NCBI GenBank assembly: GCA_019649035.1
Contig: BMAT01000051.1
Span: forward strand, 226,716-249,253
From: Elysia marginata
Lineage: Eukaryota > Mollusca > Gastropoda > Plakobranchidae
DNA length: 22,538 nucleotides
Direction: 5' to 3'
A program made the position numbers and the translations under genes. Positions 11,176 through 20,210 of the stretch are shown piece after piece (position 1 is the stretch's first letter; each line of letters starts with the position of its first letter). The notes under the pieces are model-generated. The model was given only the letters and a program-made list of their open reading frames with translations, did no database searches and was not told the origin of the DNA.

Positions 11176-11331
11176 TAAATTGGAGGAAGGAAAAAAAGTC
11201 CGAATTGATGGATAGTTGGATAGTTGGCCTATCTGAGTGGTGTGAGGTATAAGCTATGAGCCGATGGTTGCGTATACACGCAGCTAGATAACTGAAGCTG
11301 AATCTGATGGAAGAAACATGGGTGAGGCGGT

Positions 11332-11346
11332 GGGTGGGAGGGAGGG
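11332..11346 (+). other. G-quadruplex motif, four GGG runs with 1-nt loops
   Basis: The sequence is GGGTGGGAGGGAGGG, four runs of three G separated by T, A and A. Single-nucleotide loops are known to favour very stable parallel quadruplexes. It sits 160 bp beyond the ETS/AP-1 cluster. Confidence 0.75.
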
Positions 11347-11712
11347 AAATAAAACTTTATTTTCGTCTGGGTGCAAGAATTGCTTTCATTTGCTTTATCG
11401 ATTTTATGTCACATACTCTTTGAAGAGAATGAAAGACGTTCAGTAAAAAGGCGATGCACAGTAAAGAAGCAACATAGATAGTGCCTGCGCACAATCTCCT
11501 CTACAGATTTCTAACCAAGCCTTCATCTAAAGGAGGTAAAACTGACTTACGTGTAACGATTTTGTGAAGGTAGCTAGGACCTTTTTTATCACAAAAATGT
11601 TTAAATGTCAGGAATGCCTTCACGCTTAACACTGTTTTAACTTAAAGAAATACACTATGTCAATCGAACTTTCTTTTGAAGTAAAGACGAATGAGGACAA
11701 AAATGAGTTATA
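11347..11712. other. Non-coding spacer, nothing recognised
   Basis: Mixed-composition sequence without repeats, RNA genes or coding-quality frames. Confidence 0.5.
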
Positions 11713-11920
11713 GAGATAGATAGATACATAGATGTAAATAGATAGACAGATGGATAGATAGATAGATAGATAAAAGAAAGTAAAAATAAGAGAGGGAGTG
11801 ATATATAGATAGATAGAGAGGGAAAGCGAGAGATTGGAGGGGAGATAGAGAGCGAGAGAGAGAGGGATGGAGAGAGAGAGAGAGAGGTGGGGAGGGGGGA
11901 GGGGTAGAGAAGAGGAGAAC
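11713..11920 (+). repeat. Compound GATA / GA microsatellite and purine tract
   Basis: Imperfect (GATA)n at 11713-11772 passes into GA-rich sequence from about 11790. It ends in a nearly pure purine run with GGGG-A-GGGGGG-A-GGGG at 11889-11904. The minus-strand open frame across it (11626-11952) encodes only Leu/Ser/Ile/Tyr low-complexity sequence and is an artefact of the repeat. Confidence 0.9.
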
Positions 11921-12885
11921 TTAAATCTGGAATCGGTTTTACTGCTTTCCACCTAGAAGATATAGACGTTTTTCATTATAAAACCCTGATAAGCAAGAAA
12001 AAATACCATTTAGGTATATTTATAATTATAGGTATTCAAAACATTAAACGTTCTTGGTTGTGCCTGCTTCTTTATGGCATTTATGTAAAAGTGAATTTGT
12101 ATCATATAAAAGAATGATCTAGACGGAGAAATTAAAAGTGATCGCAGTGAGCATAAACAGTAATAGATTGTAAAATCACCTTTACAATTAGAGCACCTGA
12201 GTTGTGATAAAGTAACCTCTATGAACCTTTTCTCAAACGATGCACAAAAATTTAAGATTGTATGAAAAGCTATTTATACGGACAAAATTTATGAAACAAT
12301 TATTCTTATGCAAACTGTTCATTATAATAACAGACTTTAAAAAATAATTGGCATGCTGGATATACGTTAAATCCATGCTAACTACTCTTAATCAAATATA
12401 CCTTTAGTAACAGCTATTGATTAAAGCCAATCTTTTTAGAAGAATATGTGGCTCTGAAAATGGCAAATTTTGAAATTGTTTTAGTAAGCTCATATATGAG
12501 ATTGCCTGTCCTAAACGGAAGATGGAAAGAAATTTAAATGCAAAAGACAAGGAGCATTTATCTCTTTCGCGACAATGGATGTTCACGAATGTTTCGCCAT
12601 GGGTAAATAAAATTTAAATAAGCTCTAATTGTTTAGAGTTTAGCTAAAAACTCCTATTGCTATAAATAAGGTTGTTTGTCGAAACTCGATTTGAACCAAA
12701 GTGATAAAAAGGCTTTCGAGGTCAACACTTCCTCCGATGTTTTGCTACCTACTAAACCTGCTCTATTTTTCCTTCAAATTGCCACAGAAAGAAGAATAAT
12801 GAGCTCCACAATAAAACTGATAGTACTAAACTACCCGCAGCCAGCAACTGTTAAGCTTCCTCAGATAGAGATGTTCCCTTAAAGG
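11921..12885. other. A+T-rich non-coding stretch
   Basis: Short frames at 12404-12586 (minus) and 12676-12882 (plus, TTG start) have no motifs. I see no repeats or RNA genes. Confidence 0.5.
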
Positions 12886-13017
12886 ATGTCCTGTTTGTCT
12901 CCGAGATTCATTCCCTGGAAGGCGACAAGCAAATACGCCTGGCGACCTGAAGCCTGGAAATCCTCAGATGCCCACAGCAATCACAGACTTAGCAAACCTC
13001 TAGTACTCACACTATAA
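12886..13017 (+). other. G+C-richer island with a 43-codon open frame
   Basis: An ATG at 12886 opens a frame ending at 13015-13017. Its Trp-containing translation begins MSCLSPRFIPWKATSKYAW. An in-frame stop precedes it by two codons, so the frame cannot extend upstream without splicing. Other frames of the same bases, on both strands, are also open over 20-33 codons, as expected when base composition rather than coding keeps stops rare. I do not recognise it. It may be a remnant of an exon or transposon, and it is listed because its composition differs from the surroundings. Confidence 0.15.
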
Positions 13018-13059
13018 ATTTGGGGTTGCGATGCATGGGCAGGTACATCAGTAGATGTA

Positions 13060-13145
13060 TAGTTAGGTAGAGAGAAAGACAAATATTTTATGGACAAATA
13101 GATAGAAAGACACAAAATTTAGATAGATACATAGATAGATAGATT
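13060..13145 (+). repeat. Interrupted GATA microsatellite
   Basis: Short GATA and GATA-like units are scattered here, clearest at 13121-13143 (GATAGATACATAGATAGATA). It is a smaller relative of the array at 11713. Confidence 0.75.
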
Positions 13146-13203
13146 CTAGGTTTTTTATGTCATGAAATACAGTGCTCAACTTGTATAAGGAGCTTTTGTA
13201 TAC

Positions 13204-13320
13204 ATGGTTTACAACGACGAACTAGACATAAACGGGCATGACTGGGCGATCGAAATAGAAGCAGTACCTGACGACGCGCCAGAAGAAGAAGGCGAGAAAC
13301 ACTGTGTTGTACGTAAATAA
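13204..13320 (+). CDS. Candidate small ORF or exon, acidic, unrecognised (38 aa)
   Basis: The frame starts with ATG at 13204 and stops with TAA at 13318-13320. The open frame extends five codons upstream to a stop. The translation begins MVYNDELDINGHDWAIEIEA, followed by a proline-acidic segment (PDDAPEEEGE) and a CVVRK end. It is strongly acidic, contains Trp, has no homopolymer runs and uses G/C in many third positions, unlike the flanking A+T-rich DNA. AAG|GTAGG just after the stop and AC|GTAAAT just before it resemble splice donors, so it could be part of an internal exon. I do not recognise the protein and propose no function. A chance frame remains possible because nothing nearby clearly continues it. 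Confidence 0.3.
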   Translation: MVYNDELDINGHDWAIEIEAVPDDAPEEEGEKHCVVRK

Positions 13321-15354
13321 GGTAGGACTAAGCTACCATGTATACATAGATATATAAATACTAATTGCATAAAAGCTTGCCTAAAGAGTGCATCATGGCA
13401 GGAGACGTATGAAACACAGTCTAGTGAACCAAAATGTATGTGAATTTTCAGCAGTACACAATAGATCCGTTTTAATAAAAATATTGAGCACTTTTATAAA
13501 AATTATAATTTTACGCTTTTTAATCGTAGATACACAGATCGCTTGATGGAAGAGATAGACGAATCGACAAAATATGTTTTTTTTTACAAGCAACACTATG
13601 CATAATTCTTGCAAAAATACTTTAACTATTCTACGTCAGTTCCATTCAGGCTAAAAAAACTAAAGTGGCCAACATATCTTCATTTACCAAGAACCAAACT
13701 ATTTTGGCGTTGTTGTAAAATTCAAATTGCATCAGATAGCAAGTGCTGGATGGCGAAGAATACATTTACGAGAACAAGGCCTTGACCAAGATAAATAGAC
13801 GCAGAACATATCATGCACTATTTTGGGAATAATGTCCAGAATTCGGTTGTGACTGAGTTCTCAACAGAAAATGGAAAACCTTTTTCTTTATATGGCCAGC
13901 GTTAAGTCTCTTAAAACACAACTCTGTTTTTCTTGGTATTAGTTGTTTTTACGTATCCAAAGAGATGAGCATAAGTAAAGAATCACCTAAAGATCGACCA
14001 AAAACAGTTTCATTCAGACTTTGTAAGGACAAATATAAATTTTAAAGGTCTCAAAAATAGGCAAAATCTTTCCAAAAACCTATTTTTTTACAACTTCAAG
14101 GAACCATGTATAAAACTTGAGACTAGCTGCAATTTTCTTTAAAAATGATTCCAGTGTGAAAGAAACTTTGTATTTTGTTTCTATTTTATGTGTAACACAA
14201 AGAGCTATCGGGAACAGCGGTAGGTTTGACGTTCTTAAAATGTCAATGCCCAGAAATAGCTGAGAAATCTCCAATCTAATGCTGGTGTACTACAGTTCAT
14301 CTTGAGAGTCATCAATATCAGGCGGGTGCGGTGGCTAGAACTTACCACAATCACACACACCCACCCACCCACACGCACACACTGTTCACCACAACAGCCT
14401 ATATTCTAATACAGAAAGAAGTTCGATCAGAGCTATAAACTTTGTTTCTTTATTTAGAAATTCATGTCTGGTTATAAAATATTTATAAAGAAAACTTTTC
14501 TGAGTGTCTGATTTGTGATAACCCGTCCCATTTAGGGTAGTTCAAATTTGCCATATGTGCCTTCAGTTAATAACAATTGTTTTAAAGAGAGGGGTGTTAT
14601 GCTTTCAGTTCGTTTTAACTTTGATGTGAAGTGAAGCTAATTAAGCTAAACGAAAAGATGCTCTTATTTAACCACGAAACTAGCTTGTCCACAAATTTAG
14701 TATGTCGTTTTAATATATTTTGGAATTTTTTCAGACCAATTGGTTTGCCTGAATAAAAATTTACTGTCACCAAACTCTTGTATTTAGTACAACATCTAAT
14801 CAGATTTGACAATAATTATCAACATCAAAGCTTTTTATTTCAATTGTTTTCTCTTGCATCGACCAATAGGTTAATCAAGTTTCGTAAACAGCTATTTTGC
14901 CTTTCATTCATACCTATCAAATAATGTTAAATAGCTTGGATACGCTATGAACCATGCACTGCGACAGTAACCACAACAAAAACAAAAACGTGTGTTAGGG
15001 CTATATATAGTCTAATATGTACCATTTCATATTGAAGCAAATAAAATAACTGATGAGAAAAAGAAAAGAAAGAAGATATAGATGGATTCGGTAGTATTTT
15101 TATTAAAATTGTACTGATTTTACAGGTGAATGGGTTGGGCAAAATGAGATTACATTGTATTCAATATAGAATTAAAATCATAAATAGAAACAACTGAAAT
15201 GGATTATTAAATTCGACTGTAGAGAAGCAACAGTCCTATCAGACAGGAAAGGAGGAAGAGTAAAAAACAAAACAAAACACCAATAGCGGAAAAAAAGGAG
15301 AAATTAATGCAAGAAAGAGATCTGTAAGTATTTGAGACAGTAAAATTGAATTAA
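13321..15354. other. A+T-rich non-coding stretch
   Basis: Frames at 13393-13614, 14080-14274, 14615-14812 and 14945-15142 (all minus) have no motif or coding bias. The only clear feature is the CA/CCCA repeat at 14350-14383. Confidence 0.5.
14350..14383 (+). repeat. Short CA / CCCA simple repeat
   Basis: Runs of CACACAC and CCACCCACCC form an imperfect microsatellite of about 34 bp. Confidence 0.8.
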
Positions 15355-15474
15355 AAAGAGAAGAAAGGTAAAATAGCAACAGAGACACAAAAGTTTACAA
15401 AAATAGAGAAAGACATGGAGGTGGAACCATGGCCTAACGTAGATTACGAAAGTCCGAGCGATGAAGTTTTGTAA
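15355..15474 (+). other. Short charged open frame, possible exon remnant
   Basis: A 39-codon frame is open between stops at 15352-15354 and 15472-15474. The first half is Lys-rich. After the only ATG (15415) it reads MEVEPWPNVDYESPSDEVL, an acidic, non-repetitive tail. No splice site of quality was found and the upstream half comes from an A-rich tract. Chance is the simplest explanation. No function is proposed. Confidence 0.12.
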
Positions 15475-17212
15475 CAGGATGCCTGTGAGATGTATAGACC
15501 TTTTGCATACCTAAACATGGGAGTTGTGTATGCTCTTTAAAAGGAAACACTCTAGTATATGGCACGTTTTAAAAATCAAGGCTTTGAAAAAGCGAATAAA
15601 TCTTGTTTAACTTACATAAACTCTTTGAGAAGGGTCGGTCTGACAGAACTGCTATTTTAGAAGCTGTTAACACAATAAAGTGCCTACAAATACGCAGAGG
15701 GGCTATATCGGCGAAGAAATCTGGTTAACTAATTCCATTTTAGAAGATACAATCTGCAGGAAACTTGTTGAACTGGCATATCTTTCAATGCTTTTTGAGG
15801 TGTGTGAAAGCATGACGAGACTGTGATTTGCCTCAGTATTAGTTTTCTAAAACATACACATTAATTTTGAAGACTTTGAGGATAAACTTATTTCTTTCAG
15901 TTTTGAAATTATAAAACTCTATTTAAAGACACATTAGCCAAAAAAAAAAAGAAAGAAATATAATATGTAAATTGTTTGTACAGATAAAGTTCTGCCTGAG
16001 TATATTTAAGGCATATTTTACTCCAGCAACCTTGATTACAGATAGGTTATCATCACACACGAATGGTGTAACTTTTATGGAACCGAGTTCATCTTTTTCG
16101 ATGTTGATTTTGATCCTACCTGCCAAGATATACTGTGTAGTTTTCAAATCGCTGCCTTAACGTCAGTAACCTTATCCAGATATATAATTCTAAAGGTTGA
16201 GTAATTATTAGGCAATGCTTTTTGAGTAAGTATATACTCTTATGGTGTTTGTTTAAAATGTAACACGTGATGCCTGTTCAGTAACGTTTGCTAGATAAGT
16301 TTTTATATTTATTTTAAAAGGACTTCTATTAAGTGACAATAGTTATATACATCCGACGTGCACAAGCCAAGAATACACAATATCGTACCCATTTACTTTA
16401 GGTTAATAAGTTTTAATTCTAGAAAACTATAATAGCAGAACAATTATTTGCGTTTTTTACTTGGAACCCAATGAGCTAAGTATATGCTACAGACGCCTAT
16501 GATGGAGAGCATTTCGTGCAGCATAGTTAATAATACAGAAATTGATCGCGATTACAAATAGATAGAGATAATCGGTTCTACTAACTTCAATATTCTTAGA
16601 CAATTGCCATACTTTTCTTAACAAACCTGTGATGTCAGTTTGTTGAAACCACTTGCGATTGTCTCAACTCTTTTCAATTTCAAATGACTCCAACAGCTGA
16701 TACTTGATGTGCAGGTATAATGTAATCAAATCACTTGCAATATCTTTAAGAGCTCTAATTGTGATTTTTAGGATACCTTATTAACAAATATCAGATACAC
16801 AAATACATGCGGACCCCGAAAAACTCATTTTTAGTTTGGTAGTCTTGCTCTTCTTGTGATAAGTTAGTAGCTTTTCAAAGCTTTTTGTTTTAATTTCGAA
16901 GTTTTTATTGTGTGGGAGCTGGAACTATGTGCTTTTGTTCTTTTGGAACTGTTTTTTTTATATCTTTGGACCTCAGATTTCATATTATTAAAACAAGAAA
17001 AGTCTCCATGTACAACGAATAGGCTACAGAAAGATTATTTGCCTTCAAATTTGGATCAATATGCATGAATATTGCTGTATACGAGCCAAGCCTCATTTAG
17101 AACGCTAAATCGAATTTGTGAAAAAGGTTAAACTTGAATTGCACTTTGATAATCACCGCGTCCGTATCTATCAACAATACAGACTTTAAGCAGCAACGCG
17201 TGAGTATGACGC
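15475..17212. other. A+T-rich non-coding stretch
   Basis: The overlapping opposite-strand frames at 15923-16147 and 15972-16160 are short and motif-free. I see no repeats, tRNA or regulatory cluster. Confidence 0.5.
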
Positions 17213-17330
17213 GAACGTCTGTGGGTCTATTTTTAGAAACTGGTTTCATTATTTTTATAGTTTCCTCAATCTGCTTTCCCGATTTTCACGTACGCGTAGT
17301 GAGACACGGTGCGTGTGCTAAAGGTCTCTA
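17213..17330 (+). mobile_element. Half copy of the fold-back element: spacer plus right arm only
   Basis: This segment matches the reverse-complemented spacer of the 6081-6303 palindrome (AACGTCTGTGGGT, from 17214) and then its full right arm. It ends in GGTCTC followed by TA at 17329-17330. At the two positions where the palindrome's arms disagree, this copy agrees with the left-arm base. It has one private change (CC for CT near 17265). The opposite arm is absent. Similarity stops at the outer edge of the spacer and gives way to unrelated sequence. A 72-codon frame (17134-17352) runs through it by chance. It may be a truncated copy or one end of the ancestral non-palindromic element. Confidence 0.85.
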
Positions 17331-18126
17331 TTGTTGCATTCAGGACTCCTAACATCATTATCATTGTATATTTCTAGCCATGTTCTCATTGTTGCAAACT
17401 GGCTTCAAAGCCTTGTTTCTGCCTACGCTTTTTAATTGACCCACTGAAAGAGTAAATTAAATATAAAAAATCCGCACAACGCCTCGAATCGACACAGACA
17501 GTCTGACTATAATTATCTTTAGAAACGTTCTTTTATCAAATTAAGCGTCTTTAATAGTTGTATAATTCAAGGACCAACGACTTCGCTCTTGTATGTATTT
17601 GATAGGACTCAAGTTTTCTTTTATGGGTGTACCTCTAACACTCACTGCAGCACAACATCGTTCAGTTCTTACTCAGAGTAAAAGACCTAGTTTTAGTAAT
17701 CGTAGGCTTCCTGTTCCTTTTTTTTCTTGGGAAATCTCTTTCGGTGTGAAGGCTGAGCAGTTCGCAAGCCACAGAGACAGAAATTGATTGAGTTGAACAA
17801 ATGCTTGAAACAGACTAAGGTACAAAAGGACTAGACTTCAAAGTCGACAGAGACGAGTAAGGACATAGCCTAGTGAGCGTAAGCGTGGATATTACATTAA
17901 AGCCAGAAGAAGATTTGTGTCCTGGGATTCGGTGGAGATCCTGAGTAACATTCATTGATGTCGGCCTCACGCCGACCTCGCATTTCAGCATGATTTGTGC
18001 TATTGATCACACCCCACACACAAGCTCTCGATGCTAGACATAGCAAGCCAAACGCCCAGTTAAGGGCAAGGTCGGAGCCACCCCTGAGAGGCCAACACTT
18101 GGGTTTTGGGTTACCTTGTAGGTTAC
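17331..18126. other. Non-coding stretch with a G+C-richer patch
   Basis: The patch at about 17830-18110 is richer in G+C. It includes a perfect 6-bp hairpin GTCGGC-CTCAC-GCCGAC at 17960-17976 and a short frame with VDITLKPEEDLCPGIRW just before it. That frame has only about 27 codons and weak splice-like borders, so it is not called. The patch could be an old repeat. Confidence 0.4.
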
Positions 18127-18155
18127 CATGTACTAATGATTATCATTAATACATG
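18127..18155. repeat. Small hairpin, 14-bp arms with 1-nt spacer
   Basis: CATGTACTAATGAT at 18127-18140 pairs with ATCATTAATACATG at 18142-18155, with one mismatch. Three GTTACC words flank it between 18103 and 18178. Its role is unknown. Confidence 0.7.
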
Positions 18156-18366
18156 TAAGCAAGTTTAAGAAGTTACCATTTTTTAATTGATGATTGGGCA
18201 CTGTTGTTACGAAACGAGATAATCGTTATGACTTCACGTGAATGTCATTAAATTGGCATTTTTTTACCGTTGTGTATTTTAAACAAACGAACGCAATGCA
18301 TCTTTGTTTCAAAATGACAAAATAACTTTGGATGTCCATCAAATCGATGAATACGCAACTGAGTCT

Positions 18367-18441
18367 TAATAATAATAATAATAATAATGAAGTTATTTTC
18401 TAGCGCCTCTTCCTACATGTAGGCTCGAAGCTCTTTACAAC
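18367..18441 (-). repeat. (TAA)n tract joined to a conserved repeat-end motif
   Basis: About seven TAA units (18367-18388) are followed by TTATTTTCTAGCGCCTCTTC and then GGCTCGAAGCTCTTTACAAC. From memory, the pattern (TAA)n - TTATATAGCGCC - GGCTCAAAGCGCTTTACA is a common dispersed repeat end in aquatic animal genomes. On the minus strand the simple repeat would be the 3' tail of a retroposed element. The rest of the element cannot be delimited. Confidence 0.45.
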
Positions 18442-19696
18442 AGTATATCTACCCAAACAAACAATGCTGACATAATGACAATTTTTTATCTTGAATAATG
18501 AAAATTATTTTTACCAAATGCTATTGCTTTTACTTAAGGTTACATGTTGATACGACGATCGTTCTCCGTAAGATAACAAAATACGTCTTAAAAATAACAG
18601 TATGATTTTTGTTTTACTTACATGCAGTATTATTGTATCTATCTCAGATCATAAATTGTTTATAATTTATTGGTGAAGGCATGGCTAAGTCGAATGAACT
18701 CATTTGTATAAGAAGAAATGTGACAAAATGAGTTTGTTTACAATGGGGTGGATTGGTTTTCTATTAGGCTAACAATGCTCTTCCTGTGTTGTCTCTGGTG
18801 TGCTAAAATTGTTCTTTCTTTGATTTTAATACCTGATTTTTATTGTTATTTAAAGCACGGTAATTAAAAATTTATATGATTTCTTGATAGCCGAGTTTTT
18901 TTATACGCTATGAAGTCATTACGAACATAGATTAGTCACGGTAAATGAATATTATATCAAGGTAAGTTTACAAATATTGTAAAACAATTAAGTAGAGAAG
19001 ATAAGGTTCAATTGAACTAGACTCGTTTGAGTGATCAGTGACGAGAGTAGAAAGATTCGTAGCAAAATTTTAAAAAAGTATAAATTTTAAAGCATCTTTT
19101 TCACACGTAGTTTTGAACTACGTTCTCAACTGCGAGGAAGTTCACTTTGATACGTTCATCAAGCTTTACAACATGCTGTGCTTTTTTCATATAAGTTTAA
19201 AAGTAAAAACCTCGGTAATATTTGAATTAAAAAAACCCTCAAAATCGCTTCGAGGAAACGTGACTTTAAATAAAAATGGTTTTGGTATTATGTCTTTTAG
19301 GAACTGACTACAATTGTTCGTTTACAAAGTTATCTACAACTTTTAATTCCCATTCCTTGGCCTTTTTTGACTTCAGAATGTCCGTTTGTCATTCTCTCTT
19401 TCAATCTTTGTCTCTCTCTTATTGTAAGTTTCACCGAAATGTTTTTTTCAACATTCTTTTTTTGACTTCACAAGCGAAGCATAGAAACATAAGACTACAC
19501 ATTGTAGTATATAAAACGTCTGACTATTTTCAGTATTATATATTGCACACAAAAATTTCTAGCGTTCCCTCTTTAGCACCGATTCTAACCAGAGTTAACA
19601 CCAGATATTTTTAAATCATGAAAAACCAACAACGAAAACTGCGAGGCCGTCTGATCCTTAGCTTTTGAACCACTGGCTAGTTTAACACAGTTGATT
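18442..19696. other. A+T-rich non-coding stretch
   Basis: Frames at 19113-19307 and 19276-19614 (plus) are rich in Phe, Ser and Leu from T-rich DNA and show no domain. There is no other feature. Confidence 0.5.
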
Positions 19697-19864
19697 TCAG
19701 TTTGTTTCTGCACCCCTGGGCATGAATGTAGGAGATTGCCTCCGCTTCGCGAAACAAAACGATGCCATTGCAGCTTCTCTTTCGTCTTTCGTGATGCCTA
19801 GGAGAATGATATCATTATCAATAATGGTTTGGAGTGAAACGTCTCCTAAGCCATGGAAAAGCTC
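19697..19864 (-). CDS. Candidate exon or sORF, minus strand, faint SAM-like pattern
   Basis: On the minus strand a frame of 55 codons runs from 19864 to a stop at 19699-19697. An upstream TAG (19867-19865) forms part of a possible acceptor CTCCGTAG|GAG. The frame has no ATG at its start. Residues 13-30 read TIIDNDIILLGITKDERE. An acidic residue followed by LLGIT and a charged helix is loosely like the middle of a SAM domain (typically DLKELGIT), but the family's first helices would have to lie in another exon. The tail is basic (CFAKRRQSPTFMPR). Codon content is mixed, unlike the flanks. A donor near GGGTGCAG (19710) is weak. Alternatives are a decayed transposon or chance. No function is asserted. 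Confidence 0.25.
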   Translation of the reverse strand, partial: ELFHGLGDVSLQTIIDNDIILLGITKDEREAAMASFCFAKRRQSPTFMPRGAETN

Positions 19865-19885
19865 CTACGGAGATAATCATTCTTT

Positions 19886-20047
19886 TTATTTATTTTCTAT
19901 TTTATACATTCTTTGATCCCTTTCGGGCAATTTGTTTTCGTTACGCAGCGCAACTGTGTCGCCACAGATCAGCGCCACTAATGCCCCAGCAGAGCAGTAC
20001 ATTTGAAGGCCACTTTTTGACCCATATGCAGGGTTATGCAGGCGCAT
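19886..20047 (-). other. Minus-strand 53-codon frame next to SINE copy 2
   Basis: An ATG at 20047-20045 opens a frame to a stop at 19888-19886. The middle reads QMYCSAGALVALICGDTVAL, a short hydrophobic stretch. It begins inside the 3' end of the minus-strand SINE at 20040-20210, so the likeliest explanation is that this is repeat sequence, perhaps the rest of a longer SINE tail, and not a gene. It does not join in frame to the 19697-19864 frame through the short interval between them. Confidence 0.15.
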
Positions 20048-20210
20048 ATCACAAATTCAAAAATTGCCTATAGCTGGGTACCCATTTTACAGGTAGGTGG
20101 ATTGGGGAGAGTCAGGGTAAAATTATTGTTTTCCCAAATTGCAACATGGCATGGTCGGGGATCGAACCCGCCACATCCAGATCTAATTTTGATCACTGAC
20201 TAACACTTTT
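20040..20210 (-). mobile_element. tRNA-derived SINE, copy 2 (minus strand)
   Basis: Read on the minus strand, an A-box-like TAGTCAGTGAT (20202-20192) is followed by a perfect B box GGTTCGATCCC (20168-20158). The body continues with TTTGGGAAAA, CAATCCACCTACCTG and GGGTACCCAGCTATAGGCA. The last stretch aligns with GAGTACCCAGCTACAGGCA of copy 1. The 3' end is uncertain and may extend toward 19940. It is one of three family members in the window and has the best preserved B box. Confidence 0.75.

Noticed and set aside
11713..11772. Possible CRISPR-like or tandem array
   Set aside because: The units are a 4-bp microsatellite without spacers.
11626..11952. 108-codon minus-strand frame rich in Ser/Leu/Tyr
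   Set aside because: It is the translation of the GATA/GA microsatellite and purine tract.
15408..15418. GAAAGACATGG, matching the first part of miR-71
   Set aside because: The match stops after 11 bases, lies in A/G-rich low-complexity sequence and has no hairpin.
17134..17352. 72-codon plus-strand frame
   Set aside because: Most of it is the half copy of the fold-back element read through. The same bases form non-coding arms at 6.1 kb.
17960..17976. GTCGGC/GCCGAC hairpin as a bacterial-type terminator
   Set aside because: It has no T tract after it and the window is eukaryotic. A 6-bp stem is weak evidence.
19276..19614. 112-codon plus-strand frame, the longest in the window
   Set aside because: It is Phe/Ser/Leu-rich from T-rich DNA, with no domain or periodicity, and it reads like random pyrimidine-rich sequence.
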